From contig CAYOKQ010000031.1 in the NCBI GenBank assembly GCA_964404595.1, positions 1 through 18,056 on the forward strand: a DNA stretch of 18,056 nt, given 5' to 3'. This DNA is from CAYJXA01 sp964404595. GTDB lineage: Archaea; Nanobdellota; Nanobdellia; Woesearchaeales; GW2011-AR9. Numbering within the stretch: the first letter of the stretch is position 1; each line of letters begins with the position of its first letter. Shown here piece by piece: positions 12,760-18,056 of the stretch. Under the pieces are notes generated by a model that did no database searches, was not told the DNA's origin, and saw only the letters and a program-made list of their open reading frames with translations. Made by a program: the position numbers and the translations under genes.

Positions 12760-12796
12760 CCTATATTTTAATTCTCTCTCAAAAGAGGTTGATACT

Positions 12797-13198
12797 GTGA
12801 GAAAGATATGGTCATTATTATTTGTTCTTAGCATTCCTTTTACTCTTGCGCAAACTGAAGAAGCCCCTTCCAATTTTACAGTTAATCTCACCAATTCTGC
12901 ATTGGGTCCGCTTTTTGAATTGATCAATCCTGTTATTGTTAAACTCAGCGTACTCGTGGGCGGTATTTTTGGATTGTATGTCATTCTTATTATTTTACGC
13001 GTGCATTATGAACGCAAGAACATGAAATTATTGCAGCATATTCGATATAATCTGGACCAGCAGAACCAATATTATGGGATTCCCTCTTCACAGGAAAAGA
13101 GGGGTTTTGTACATGCCCATATCCTAGACAAGCTGTTTCCTTTTCATGTTAAGCGGCATTATCAGCCTTTTCCCTCCAAAAAGGAGAAGAGATCATGA
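12797..13198 (+). CDS. Small membrane protein with signal segment and one transmembrane helix
   Basis: I use the GTG at 12797, 7 nt after AGAGGT and downstream of the TATA box. The frame is open much further upstream (to about 12584), but that stretch precedes the promoter. The 133-residue product has an N-terminal hydrophobic segment ending in LAQ (RKIWSLLFVLSIPFTLAQ), then a short exported stretch with N-glycosylation-type NFT and NLT. A transmembrane helix follows at about 50-72 (KLSVLVGGIFGLYVILIIL) and a basic cytoplasmic tail rich in His, Lys and Arg. The protein is unrecognised. Its stop overlaps the start of the B3/B4 gene (ATGA), so the pair is translationally coupled. Confidence 0.7.
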   Translation: MRKIWSLLFVLSIPFTLAQTEEAPSNFTVNLTNSALGPLFELINPVIVKLSVLVGGIFGLYVILIILRVHYERKNMKLLQHIRYNLDQQNQYYGIPSSQEKRGFVHAHILDKLFPFHVKRHYQPFPSKKEKRS

Positions 13199-13863
13199 AA
13201 GTTTCTATTTCTTCAAGGGTATTTACTCACTTTAACCCACAATTCAACCTCGCTTTACTGCTAATCACCGGGATTGATAATATCGCCAAGCTGTCTGATT
13301 CTCTGCATGTACTGCATGACGTGGAACAAAGCATTCGCTTAACATTTCATAAAGACACAATTCAAACTCATCATCTTATTTCCCCTTGGAATATCATTAC
13401 ACAGAAATTAGTTCCGGGGGCAAAACATTATCATACTCAGGTGGAGCTGCTGCTCAAAAAAGTTCTTGCCCGTAAAAGCATCAAGCGTAAAGATACAGTA
13501 GGAAATCTTATCCAATATGTTTCCTTGCGGCATATCGTGCCCATCAGTGCCGATGATGTTGATCTGCTTCATGGCGATCTTATATTTGCAATATCTAGAG
13601 GGGGAAAAGGTAAGAAAGGGAATTTGTATTACCATGATCAAAAGAGAGTGCTGGGGAAAAAATTAGATTATTGGAAGAGTTCAAAAACAGCCGTTTCTGC
13701 AAAAACAACCTCCGCTCTTATTCACATTGAAGCAATTCCTCCGGTGAGCGCAGGGGATCTCAAAAATATCTCTTTGGAATTGGGAAATTTGATTACAGGA
13801 TTTTGTGGTGGGAAGGTGAAGAGAGTTATTTTGGGTAGAAAGAAGTCTTGGGTTAAATTCTAA
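13195..13863 (+). CDS. Solo B3/B4-domain protein (PheRS beta-subunit editing-domain homologue)
   Basis: The 222-residue protein fits the stand-alone B3/4 family (COG3382-type). A helical N-terminal part (FNPQFNLALLLITGIDN, ISPWN) is followed by the B3/B4 core: LLLKKVLARKSIKRKDTVGNL and YVSLRHIVPISADDVDLLHGDL, then the ALIHIEAIPP strand region. In PheRS the B3/B4 domain hydrolyses Tyr-tRNA-Phe. Solo versions are thought to act on mischarged tRNA or free amino-acid adducts, but the substrate of this one is unknown. A good Shine-Dalgarno sequence (AAGGAGAAGAG) lies in the end of the membrane-protein gene. The coupling to a membrane protein and the position before argS are suggestive context only. 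Confidence 0.82.
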   Translation: MKVSISSRVFTHFNPQFNLALLLITGIDNIAKLSDSLHVLHDVEQSIRLTFHKDTIQTHHLISPWNIITQKLVPGAKHYHTQVELLLKKVLARKSIKRKDTVGNLIQYVSLRHIVPISADDVDLLHGDLIFAISRGGKGKKGNLYYHDQKRVLGKKLDYWKSSKTAVSAKTTSALIHIEAIPPVSAGDLKNISLELGNLITGFCGGKVKRVILGRKKSWVKF

Positions 13864-13911
13864 TGCTGTAAAGGACGATACTCGCTGAACGAAATATTTT
13901 TCACCCTAAAA

Positions 13912-13921
13912 CTATATATAT
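13912..13921 (+). promoter_or_regulatory. TATA box of the argS-cutA operon
   Basis: CTATATATAT is centred about 26 bp upstream of the argS ATG at 13943, predicting a leaderless mRNA. The interval 13864-13911 after the B3/B4 stop shows nothing else. Confidence 0.58.
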
Positions 13922-13942
13922 CTCCTCTTAATATCTATCTCC

Positions 13943-15625
13943 ATGGATTACAAGAACGAAATTGCCAAGCTGCTGGCCAAAGAAACGAATCTCTCTGTCG
14001 ATGATATTCTTGCACAAATAGCTGTGCCTCCCAATTCGGCATTAGGCGACCTTGCTTTTCCTTGCTTTAAGTTGGGCAAGAATGCCAAACAAGAAGCAGA
14101 AATTCTTCAGCATAAAATAAGACTCCCTGCTTTCCTTGCGGAAATAAAAGTGGCAGGCCCTTACCTTAATTTTTTCCTGAATAAAGCATTGCTGGCTCAA
14201 GAGACCTTAACCCGCATCAGAAAAGAAAAAAAAAAGTATGGTGCCGGCCGCTCCAAAGAAAAAATTCTTATTGAGTATTGCGGCCCTAATACCAATAAGC
14301 CCCTGCATCTGGGACATGTGCGCAACATGGCTTTGGGAAATGCGATGTGCCGTATTTTAGCTTTTCAAGGGAATATCGTCCACCCGGTCAATATTGTCAA
14401 TGATCGAGGAATTCATATCTGTAAAAGTATGCTTGCCTATCAAAAGTGGGGCAATAACAAAAAACCGGATAAGAAAACGGATCATTTTGTGGGTGACTAT
14501 TATGTTCTGTATGCCCAAAAAGCTGCTGGAAATCCTGCGCTGGATCCAGAGGCACAGCAGATGCTGGTGGCCTGGGAGAAAGGCGATCCAAAAGTACGTG
14601 CTCTCTGGAAAAAAATGAATAGCTGGGTGCTCAAAGGATTTGCGCAAACCTATAAACGCTTTGGCATCGCCTTTGATAAAGAATATTTTGAATCAGAATC
14701 CTACGAAGCGGGAAAAGAGGTAGCCTTGAAAGGATGCCAACAAGGGATTTTTATCCACGATGAAAAAGGCTCTATTGTCGCCCCACTTGAATATCACGGC
14801 TTACCTAATAAAGTTCTGTTGCGCAGTGACGGCACCAGTGTTTATATTACGCAGGATTTGTATGTGGCACAAAAGCGATATGAAGATTACCATTTTGATC
14901 GAATGATGTATGTAGTTGCCTCAGAGCAGCAGCTGCATTTTCAGCAGTTATTTAAAATCATGGAATTATTACATCGCCCCTATGCAGCTAAACTCTATCA
15001 TTTGAGTTATGGGATGGTGCATTTACCAAGTGGAAGAATGAAGTCGCGCGAAGGCACGGTTATTGATGCTGATGATATCATGGATGAGATGAAAGCGCTG
15101 GCAGAAGTTGAAATAAAAAAAAGATATGAATCCCTTTCTGAATCACAAGTGCATCAACGGGCCGAGGCAATTGGCCTTGCTGCTATCAAGTTCTTCATGC
15201 TGCGAACGGATGCCCATCGTGACATTATTTTTAATCCGGAAGAATCGCTGAGTTTTGAAGGGGAAACAGGACCATATGTGCAATACACTCATGCGCGGGC
15301 ATGCAGCATCTTGCGTAAAGCATCTGAGAAAAAAGGCCAAATTGATTACAAAGTTTTGCAACATCCTGCCGAAAATAATATTATGGCCAAGCTGATGAAT
15401 TTTTCCCAGATACTTGATGATGCGGCCAGTAATTATCGTCCTCATGTGCTGTGCCATTATCTGATTGAATTATCGCAGGCGTTTAATGAATTTTATCATG
15501 CCTGTCCGGTTATTTCTGTTGATGTGAAATTAATGAAAGCGCGATTGCAGGTGGTCGATAGTGTAAGGCAAGTATTGGAAAATGGATTAGAGTTGCTGGG
15601 GATAGTTGCACCAAAGGAGATGTAA
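13943..15625 (+). CDS. argS: Arginyl-tRNA synthetase
   Basis: This 560-residue class I synthetase charges tRNA-Arg with arginine. The N-terminal additional domain (about 1-85, with NSALGDLAFPCF) recognises the D-loop. The Rossmann catalytic domain opens with YCGPNTNKPLHLGHVRN (about 112-128), containing the HIGH motif as HLGH at 122-125. The KMSK equivalent is MKSRE at about 366-370 (RMKSREGTVI), the degenerate form common in ArgRS. The C-terminal DALR anticodon-binding domain (about 440-560) includes the GETGPYVQYTHARACSIL entry and HLCHYLIELSQAFNEFYH-like helices. Length is normal. The gene is intact and leaderless, and cutA begins right after its stop codon. Confidence 0.97.
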   Translation: MDYKNEIAKLLAKETNLSVDDILAQIAVPPNSALGDLAFPCFKLGKNAKQEAEILQHKIRLPAFLAEIKVAGPYLNFFLNKALLAQETLTRIRKEKKKYGAGRSKEKILIEYCGPNTNKPLHLGHVRNMALGNAMCRILAFQGNIVHPVNIVNDRGIHICKSMLAYQKWGNNKKPDKKTDHFVGDYYVLYAQKAAGNPALDPEAQQMLVAWEKGDPKVRALWKKMNSWVLKGFAQTYKRFGIAFDKEYFESESYEAGKEVALKGCQQGIFIHDEKGSIVAPLEYHGLPNKVLLRSDGTSVYITQDLYVAQKRYEDYHFDRMMYVVASEQQLHFQQLFKIMELLHRPYAAKLYHLSYGMVHLPSGRMKSREGTVIDADDIMDEMKALAEVEIKKRYESLSESQVHQRAEAIGLAAIKFFMLRTDAHRDIIFNPEESLSFEGETGPYVQYTHARACSILRKASEKKGQIDYKVLQHPAENNIMAKLMNFSQILDDAASNYRPHVLCHYLIELSQAFNEFYHACPVISVDVKLMKARLQVVDSVRQVLENGLELLGIVAPKEM

Positions 15626-15934
15626 ATGGTTTTCACTTTTCTTTATGTGACTTGCAGCGATGTGAAAGAGGCAAACAATATTTCCAGAACATTACTCTCA
15701 AAGAAACTTATCGCCTGCGCCAACTTTTTTCCTGTTGATTCGATGTATTGGTGGAAAAATAAGGTTGTTGATGAAAAAGAAACAGTTCTTATATTGAAAA
15801 CGATGAAAAATAAAACGGCTATGGTACGAAAAGAGATTGAGAAGTTGCATTCTTATAAAATTCCTTGCATTACGGAGATAAATGTGAAACCTAATGGAGG
15901 GTATGGGAAGTGGATGGAAAGGCAATGTCAGTGA
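15626..15934 (+). CDS. cutA: CutA1 divalent-cation tolerance family protein
   Basis: The 102-residue length and sequence match CutA1, a small trimeric ferredoxin-like protein. It starts with the beta strand and helix FLYVTCSDVKEANNISRTLL, then the family hallmark KLIACANFFP. The YWWKNKVVDEKETVLILKT region follows, then a variant of the HPYExPEI box here reading HSYKIPCI. The exact role is unsettled even in bacteria, where it was linked to copper tolerance and later to general or signalling roles. Its ATG directly follows the argS stop, with GGAG inside the end of argS as Shine-Dalgarno. The C-terminus GGYGKWMERQCQ is close to the usual GYLxWIxxxV end. It overlaps the next gene by 10 bp. Confidence 0.95.
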   Translation: MVFTFLYVTCSDVKEANNISRTLLSKKLIACANFFPVDSMYWWKNKVVDEKETVLILKTMKNKTAMVRKEIEKLHSYKIPCITEINVKPNGGYGKWMERQCQ

Positions 15935-16395
15935 CTAAAGAATTAACAAAACTTTGTACTTTTCTTGTTAAAGCTAAAAAGGCAACCTACGCCAGCCAAG
16001 GAGAAGCTAATGAAAAGGTTTTAGAGGATGGTGCTAAAGAATTTGTTTACGAAGAAGGAATTTTTAAATATCAAGATAGATATTATGGTTTTAATCCATT
16101 TGCTGGTGAGGAAGTGGTTTGGAATAATAGTAAATTTGTCTGGGCTATGAATTATTATGGAAGAATCGTTGATGTATCCGTTTCACCGAAAGAGATATAC
16201 GCCTTTCTAAAAAAAGCGCTGCGACGAGTCGAAAAAGAATTACCTTATCGTGGACCAGTAAGATTTAAGGAAGGTAAATTTGAATACCTCAATAAAAGTG
16301 AAGGAAGTATTGATGAATTTGTAGGAGAAGAGATAATTAAGTACAATACAAAAGAGGTCTACAAATTACAATATCATGGCGGATCAGTAAAATAA
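15925..16395 (+). CDS. DUF5680-like protein
   Basis: I use the ATG at 15925 because GGAAAGG precedes it. A GTG at 15910 would add five residues. The 156-residue protein reads as a single compact domain rich in aromatic residues, with recurrent acidic-aromatic motifs: FLVKAKKATYASQGE, KEFVYEEGIFKYQDRYYG, FAGEEVVWNNSKFVWAMNYYG, then RGPVRFKEGKFEYLN and YKLQYHGGSVK at the end. This repeated YxDxYxG, F.GEE.V and WAMNYYG pattern is the one I know for DUF5680, a family without an assigned activity. No signal or membrane segment is present, so it is cytoplasmic. It overlaps the end of cutA by 10 bp and is probably expressed from the argS promoter. Confidence 0.82.
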   Translation: MSVTKELTKLCTFLVKAKKATYASQGEANEKVLEDGAKEFVYEEGIFKYQDRYYGFNPFAGEEVVWNNSKFVWAMNYYGRIVDVSVSPKEIYAFLKKALRRVEKELPYRGPVRFKEGKFEYLNKSEGSIDEFVGEEIIKYNTKEVYKLQYHGGSVK

Positions 16396-16413
16396 TCCCT
16401 ACATCTTTTAGAA

Positions 16414-16644
16414 TTATATCATTTCTACTTTAAATGACTTTTCCATCAGAGCTTCTATCTTTACCGTGCCCCCCACAGCAACCCCAAATTCACGCAATTT
16501 CTCCGGAAAAGTTATGCCAAAACTATTTCCGATCTGAATTATTTTCCGTTCTTGATCGACAGCTCGATGGAATTCCACCCTTTTGCGAAATTCCACTGCC
16601 TGATCTTTGGTCAACGTTGTAAATCCGCAGGAGGGGCAGACCAT
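16414..16644 (-). CDS. AbrB/SpoVT-like DNA-binding protein with N-terminal zinc knuckle
   Basis: I start at the ATG at 16644 (76 aa). The frame is open to a TTG at 16689, but that is only 16 bp from the TATA box centre and so upstream of the expected transcript. Residues 3-7 hold CPSCG, half of a zinc ribbon, followed by a helix (TKDQAVEFRKRVEFHRA). Residues about 33-76 form a swapped-hairpin AbrB domain: RKIIQIGNSFGITFPEKLREFG and VGGTVKIEAL, the KxxxxGNSxxIxxPxxL pattern. Such domains occur in transition-state regulators and in MazE/VapB-type antitoxins. No toxin gene is directly adjacent; the nearest toxin-like gene is the broken PIN gene 1.1 kb away. It is convergent with the DUF5680 gene. 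Confidence 0.8.
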   Translation of the reverse strand: MVCPSCGFTTLTKDQAVEFRKRVEFHRAVDQERKIIQIGNSFGITFPEKLREFGVAVGGTVKIEALMEKSFKVEMI

Positions 16645-16700
16645 CGCAATCGTCAGTATGTGATCTATGCGCGCTTCTTTTTCCTCCAAATATTTCCCAC

Positions 16701-16710
16701 AATTATAAAT
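16701..16710 (-). promoter_or_regulatory. TATA box for the AbrB-like gene
   Basis: ATTTATAATT on the minus strand. The start should fall near 16678, giving a leader of about 34 nt before the ATG at 16644. It overlaps the beginning of the endonuclease remnant on the other strand. Confidence 0.5.
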
Positions 16711-16986
16711 GAGTTCTTCACTAAAATTATCGAAAAAGAGGCGAGGTCAAAGCTCCCACATACGTTTTTCCCTCTGTGAAGTCGGAAAGATTTCCTTAAA
16801 GCATATTGGTAAGACTAATCTTGAGAAATGGGTTACTCTTATTGGTATGAAAAACACTGCGAAGTTTTCAAGATACCTAATCTGGAAAAATTTGGATTTA
16901 ACCCTCCCCACACCACTTTTGAGCAAAGAATTAATATATTAGATGGAAAAATAGACCCTCATTCGATGTATGGGCCTGTAGTCTAG
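16709..16986 (+). pseudogene. C-terminal remnant of a LAGLIDADG-type homing endonuclease, frameshifted, running into tRNA-Arg
   Basis: One frame from 16709 gives a protein segment with FSLCEVGKISLKHIGKTNL and GMKNTAKFSRYLIWK. A neighbouring frame continues it as FGFNPPHTTFEQRINILDGK, then IDPHSMYGPVV and stop. The two join if one A is added to the run of five A near 16886-16890, restoring WKKFGF. The xGxxxxxKxxxYLIWKKxGFxPPxTTxEQRxxILxGxIDP ending is one I associate with archaeal homing endonucleases (recollection). The LAGLIDADG motifs themselves are absent, so the gene is truncated as well as shifted. The final codons GGG CCT GTA GTC and the TAG stop at 16984-16986 lie in the first 15 nt of the tRNA. 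A single-base sequencing error could explain the shift but not the missing N-terminus. Confidence 0.62.
16931..16939 (+). promoter_or_regulatory. TATA-like box for tRNA-Arg inside the endonuclease remnant
   Basis: TTAATATAT is centred about 37 bp upstream of tRNA position 1, predicting a start about 10 nt before the tRNA. It resembles the arrangement at tRNA-Gln, where the box also lies inside endonuclease coding sequence. Confidence 0.4.
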
Positions 16987-17107
16987 CCTGGATAACCAGC
17001 AAGATTTCTTGCGGCAGCTAGTAAGGACGGCGGGCTTCATAGGGTTAACAACACTGTTTCCCTAAGCCAAGGACCCGTAAACTCCGGTTCAAATCCGGGC
17101 AGGCTCA
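16972..17107 (+). tRNA. tRNA-Arg(UCG) with two introns (D-loop and anticodon loop)
   Basis: The acceptor GGGCCTG/CAGGCTC has one G-U pair, with discriminator A at 17107. The T-arm is TCCGG-TTCAAAT-CCGGG. Removing 30 nt (16995-17024) gives D-arm GTCT-AGCCTGGATA-GGAC with A20, an arginine identity base. Removing 32 nt (17039-17070) gives anticodon arm GCGGG-CTTCGGA-CCCGT, anticodon TCG. The second intron shows a textbook bulge-helix-bulge: GGCT/AGCC central helix, bulges TCA and AAG, inner helix TAGGG/CCCTA. The first has CTAGC/GCTAG, a TAA bulge and an intron hairpin GCAAG-ATTT-CTTGC, a looser motif. The mature length of 74 nt is normal. Other splice choices give anticodons UCA or CAU with mispaired stems. 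CCA is not encoded. Confidence 0.75.
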
Positions 17108-17180
17108 TATTTTACCTACAACCTTAAAATAATGTTATATCCTACTCTTCTGGTGCAGAGGCCTCAACCCGGTAAAAAGC

Positions 17181-17189
17181 TTTATATAA
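17181..17189 (+). promoter_or_regulatory. TATA box for the NYN-domain gene
   Basis: TTTATATAA is an excellent archaeal TATA box. The start should fall near 17211. The AGGTGAT Shine-Dalgarno region at 17217-17223 is 4-5 nt before the ATG at 17228. The preceding interval 17108-17180 contains a short T-run after the tRNA and nothing else I can support. Confidence 0.6.
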
Positions 17190-17227
17190 CAAACCCTCCT
17201 TCTTCCTCTTCTAAATAGGTGATATCC

Positions 17228-17725
17228 ATGACTGAACCAAAGAAAATTCTCGTCAATCAATCCGTGGCAATTCTCTGCGATGGTAATAACATAGAACGCA
17301 GTATTCATGAGCAAAGCAAAACCACCAACGCCATGGTTAATTTCGACACTTTAATTCCTAAACTTCTCAATGGACGGGGATTGAATCGATTAATTTATTT
17401 TCGTGAAGGGCAAAATATTTCGTCTAAATTGGCCGAAAGACTTCATCAGCAATATTATGGTTCTGTCGTTCCCTGCCATAAATCGGCGGATATTCCGCTC
17501 TCTATTAAAGCAACACAGTTAGCACCGAAGGTAGATACTATTATTATCATGTCTGGCGATTCAGATTATATCGATTTAGTCAAGCATCTCAAGTCGGAGG
17601 GAGTTCGAGTAGAAATTGCAGCCGTGCCTGAAACAACATCCAAACAATTGATTGAAGATGCCGATTATTTCCATGCCATTACCCGTGATGATTGGTTTGT
17701 GTACACGCCGGCGAAAAGAAGGTAA
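17228..17725 (+). CDS. NYN-domain (LabA/PIN-like) ribonuclease-fold protein
   Basis: I start at the ATG at 17228 because AGGTGAT precedes it. A GTG at 17219 lies inside that Shine-Dalgarno sequence. The 165-residue protein is a single NYN domain of the LabA/DUF88 type. VAILCDGNNIERS (about 12-24) carries the first acidic residue. KSADIPLSIKA (about 86-96) contributes the middle Asp. TIIIMSGDSDYIDLVKHLKSEG (about 104-125) holds the conserved SGDSD(Y/F) box. VRVEIAAV then follows, with DADYF near the end. The fold is related to PIN nucleases, and family members are predicted metal-dependent RNases acting in RNA processing or decay. All acidic positions visible are intact. The broken PIN gene follows by 18 bp. 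Confidence 0.9.
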   Translation: MTEPKKILVNQSVAILCDGNNIERSIHEQSKTTNAMVNFDTLIPKLLNGRGLNRLIYFREGQNISSKLAERLHQQYYGSVVPCHKSADIPLSIKATQLAPKVDTIIIMSGDSDYIDLVKHLKSEGVRVEIAAVPETTSKQLIEDADYFHAITRDDWFVYTPAKRR

Positions 17726-17743
17726 AGAAAAGCGGAGAGAGTA

Positions 17744-18024
17744 ATGATAAAGTATTACTTTGATACTTCTATTTGGATTGATATGCTAAACCAGATCATC
17801 TTAAAAGAGTACATCTTACAAAAAGTCAAGCTGAAGAGGCAAAAAGACTTACCAAGCAGAGAATGGTTCCTTTTGGAGACGCCATGCATGCTATTTTGTC
17901 AAGAGATCACGAAGCTCAGTTGATTTCTCGGGATGAGAAAGATTTCAACAAATTGAAAGATGTAACTATCATGAAGAAGCCGGAAGATTTAATCCAATTC
18001 CAGGCAGTGTTAACAAATGACTGA
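17744..18024 (+). pseudogene. VapC-like PIN toxin gene broken by an internal deletion
   Basis: A good Shine-Dalgarno sequence (GGAGAGAG) and the ATG at 17744 open a PIN N-terminus, MIKYYFDTSIWIDMLN, with the first catalytic Asp (FDTS) and the typical WID. Within 20 codons the PIN signal switches to another frame: DHLKRVHLTKSQAEEAKRL, then VPFGDAMHAILSRDHEAQLI and SRDEKDFNKL, ending in VLTND at the TGA at 18022-18024. The C-terminal part carries the GDA and SRDxDF-type acidic motifs. A normal PIN protein has about 60-70 more residues between these parts. The middle is therefore missing, and the junction near 17785-17793 is out of frame. No antitoxin gene precedes it directly; the NYN gene is 18 bp upstream. 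Misassembly is an alternative to true decay. Confidence 0.78.
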
Positions 18025-18056
18025 TAACCTCTCTTCATTATATTGCTGAATAAACC

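Noticed and set aside
12584..12796. Upstream extension of the membrane-protein gene to a TTG at 12584
   Set aside because: It would start far upstream of the TATA box at 12751, contains no recognisable domain, and would bury the signal segment. The GTG at 12797 has a proper Shine-Dalgarno sequence.
14357..14647. Several open frames of 60-100 codons inside argS on both strands
   Set aside because: They are shadows of a well-identified synthetase gene and show no signals or motifs.
16972..17107. Anticodon UCA (selenocysteine or opal suppressor) or CAU (methionine) for the second tRNA
   Set aside because: UCA needs a splice after position 37 with no matching bulge-helix-bulge. CAU leaves a C-A mismatch in the anticodon stem and an odd loop. 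The visible motif yields CTTCGGA with a fully paired stem, and A20 also fits arginine.
1..18056. CRISPR arrays, insertion sequences, rRNA or replication origin
   Set aside because: No regularly spaced direct repeats, transposase motifs, rRNA-like conserved blocks or origin-binding box clusters were seen anywhere in the window.

Overview
The window looks like part of a draft genome of a DPANN archaeon, most like Woesearchaeota or Pacearchaeota (inference from gene content and expression signals; no marker tree was run). The archaeal evidence is an XPD-type Fe-S helicase, a 150-residue archaeal uS15, tRNA genes with bulge-helix-bulge introns, and TATA-like boxes placed 25-30 bp upstream of many start codons, which implies mostly leaderless mRNAs. 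Two runs of exactly ten N (1037-1046, 3105-3114) are scaffold gaps of unknown true length.

Layout. 1-559: N-terminal part of a Rad3/XPD helicase running off the left edge. 702-1911: a nucleotidyltransferase and a small winged-helix regulator with a 15-bp palindrome in its promoter. 1930-2749 (minus): a secreted Cys-rich protein and ribosomal protein S15. 3000-4144: a lipoprotein interrupted by a gap, then a GNAT acetyltransferase of toxin-like type. A 49-residue antitoxin-like gene (4131-4280) runs convergently into the GNAT gene. 4358-9723 (minus): a surface block of six genes: a MopE-motif/beta-propeller lipoprotein, three zinc-ribbon membrane proteins, a TPR membrane protein and a LamG-like lipoprotein. 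Three of these resemble myxobacterial surface proteins. 9823-10098: a winged-helix regulator divergent from that block. 10095-11592 (minus): an AbiEi/AbiEii type IV toxin-antitoxin pair with inverted repeats around its start.

11687-12469 (minus): a LAGLIDADG homing endonuclease whose last codons lie inside the 5' exon and intron of a tRNA-Gln(UUG) gene; that tRNA has a 28-nt D-loop intron. 12797-15934: a small membrane protein, a solo B3/B4 tRNA-editing-like domain, argS and cutA, followed by a DUF5680-like gene. 16414-16644 (minus): an AbrB-like protein. 16709-17107: a frameshifted C-terminal remnant of a second homing endonuclease that also runs into the 5' end of a tRNA. This tRNA reads best as tRNA-Arg(UCG) with two introns (30 and 32 nt). 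17228-18024: a NYN/LabA-type nuclease and a VapC-like PIN gene broken by an internal deletion.

The most unusual pattern is the repeated association of homing-endonuclease genes with the 5' ends of tRNA genes that carry D-loop introns. It is seen once with an intact enzyme and once with a decayed one. Defence or stress cassettes (AbiE, the GNAT pair, the broken PIN gene, NYN) and the bacterial-looking surface block make this an accessory-rich region among housekeeping translation genes.
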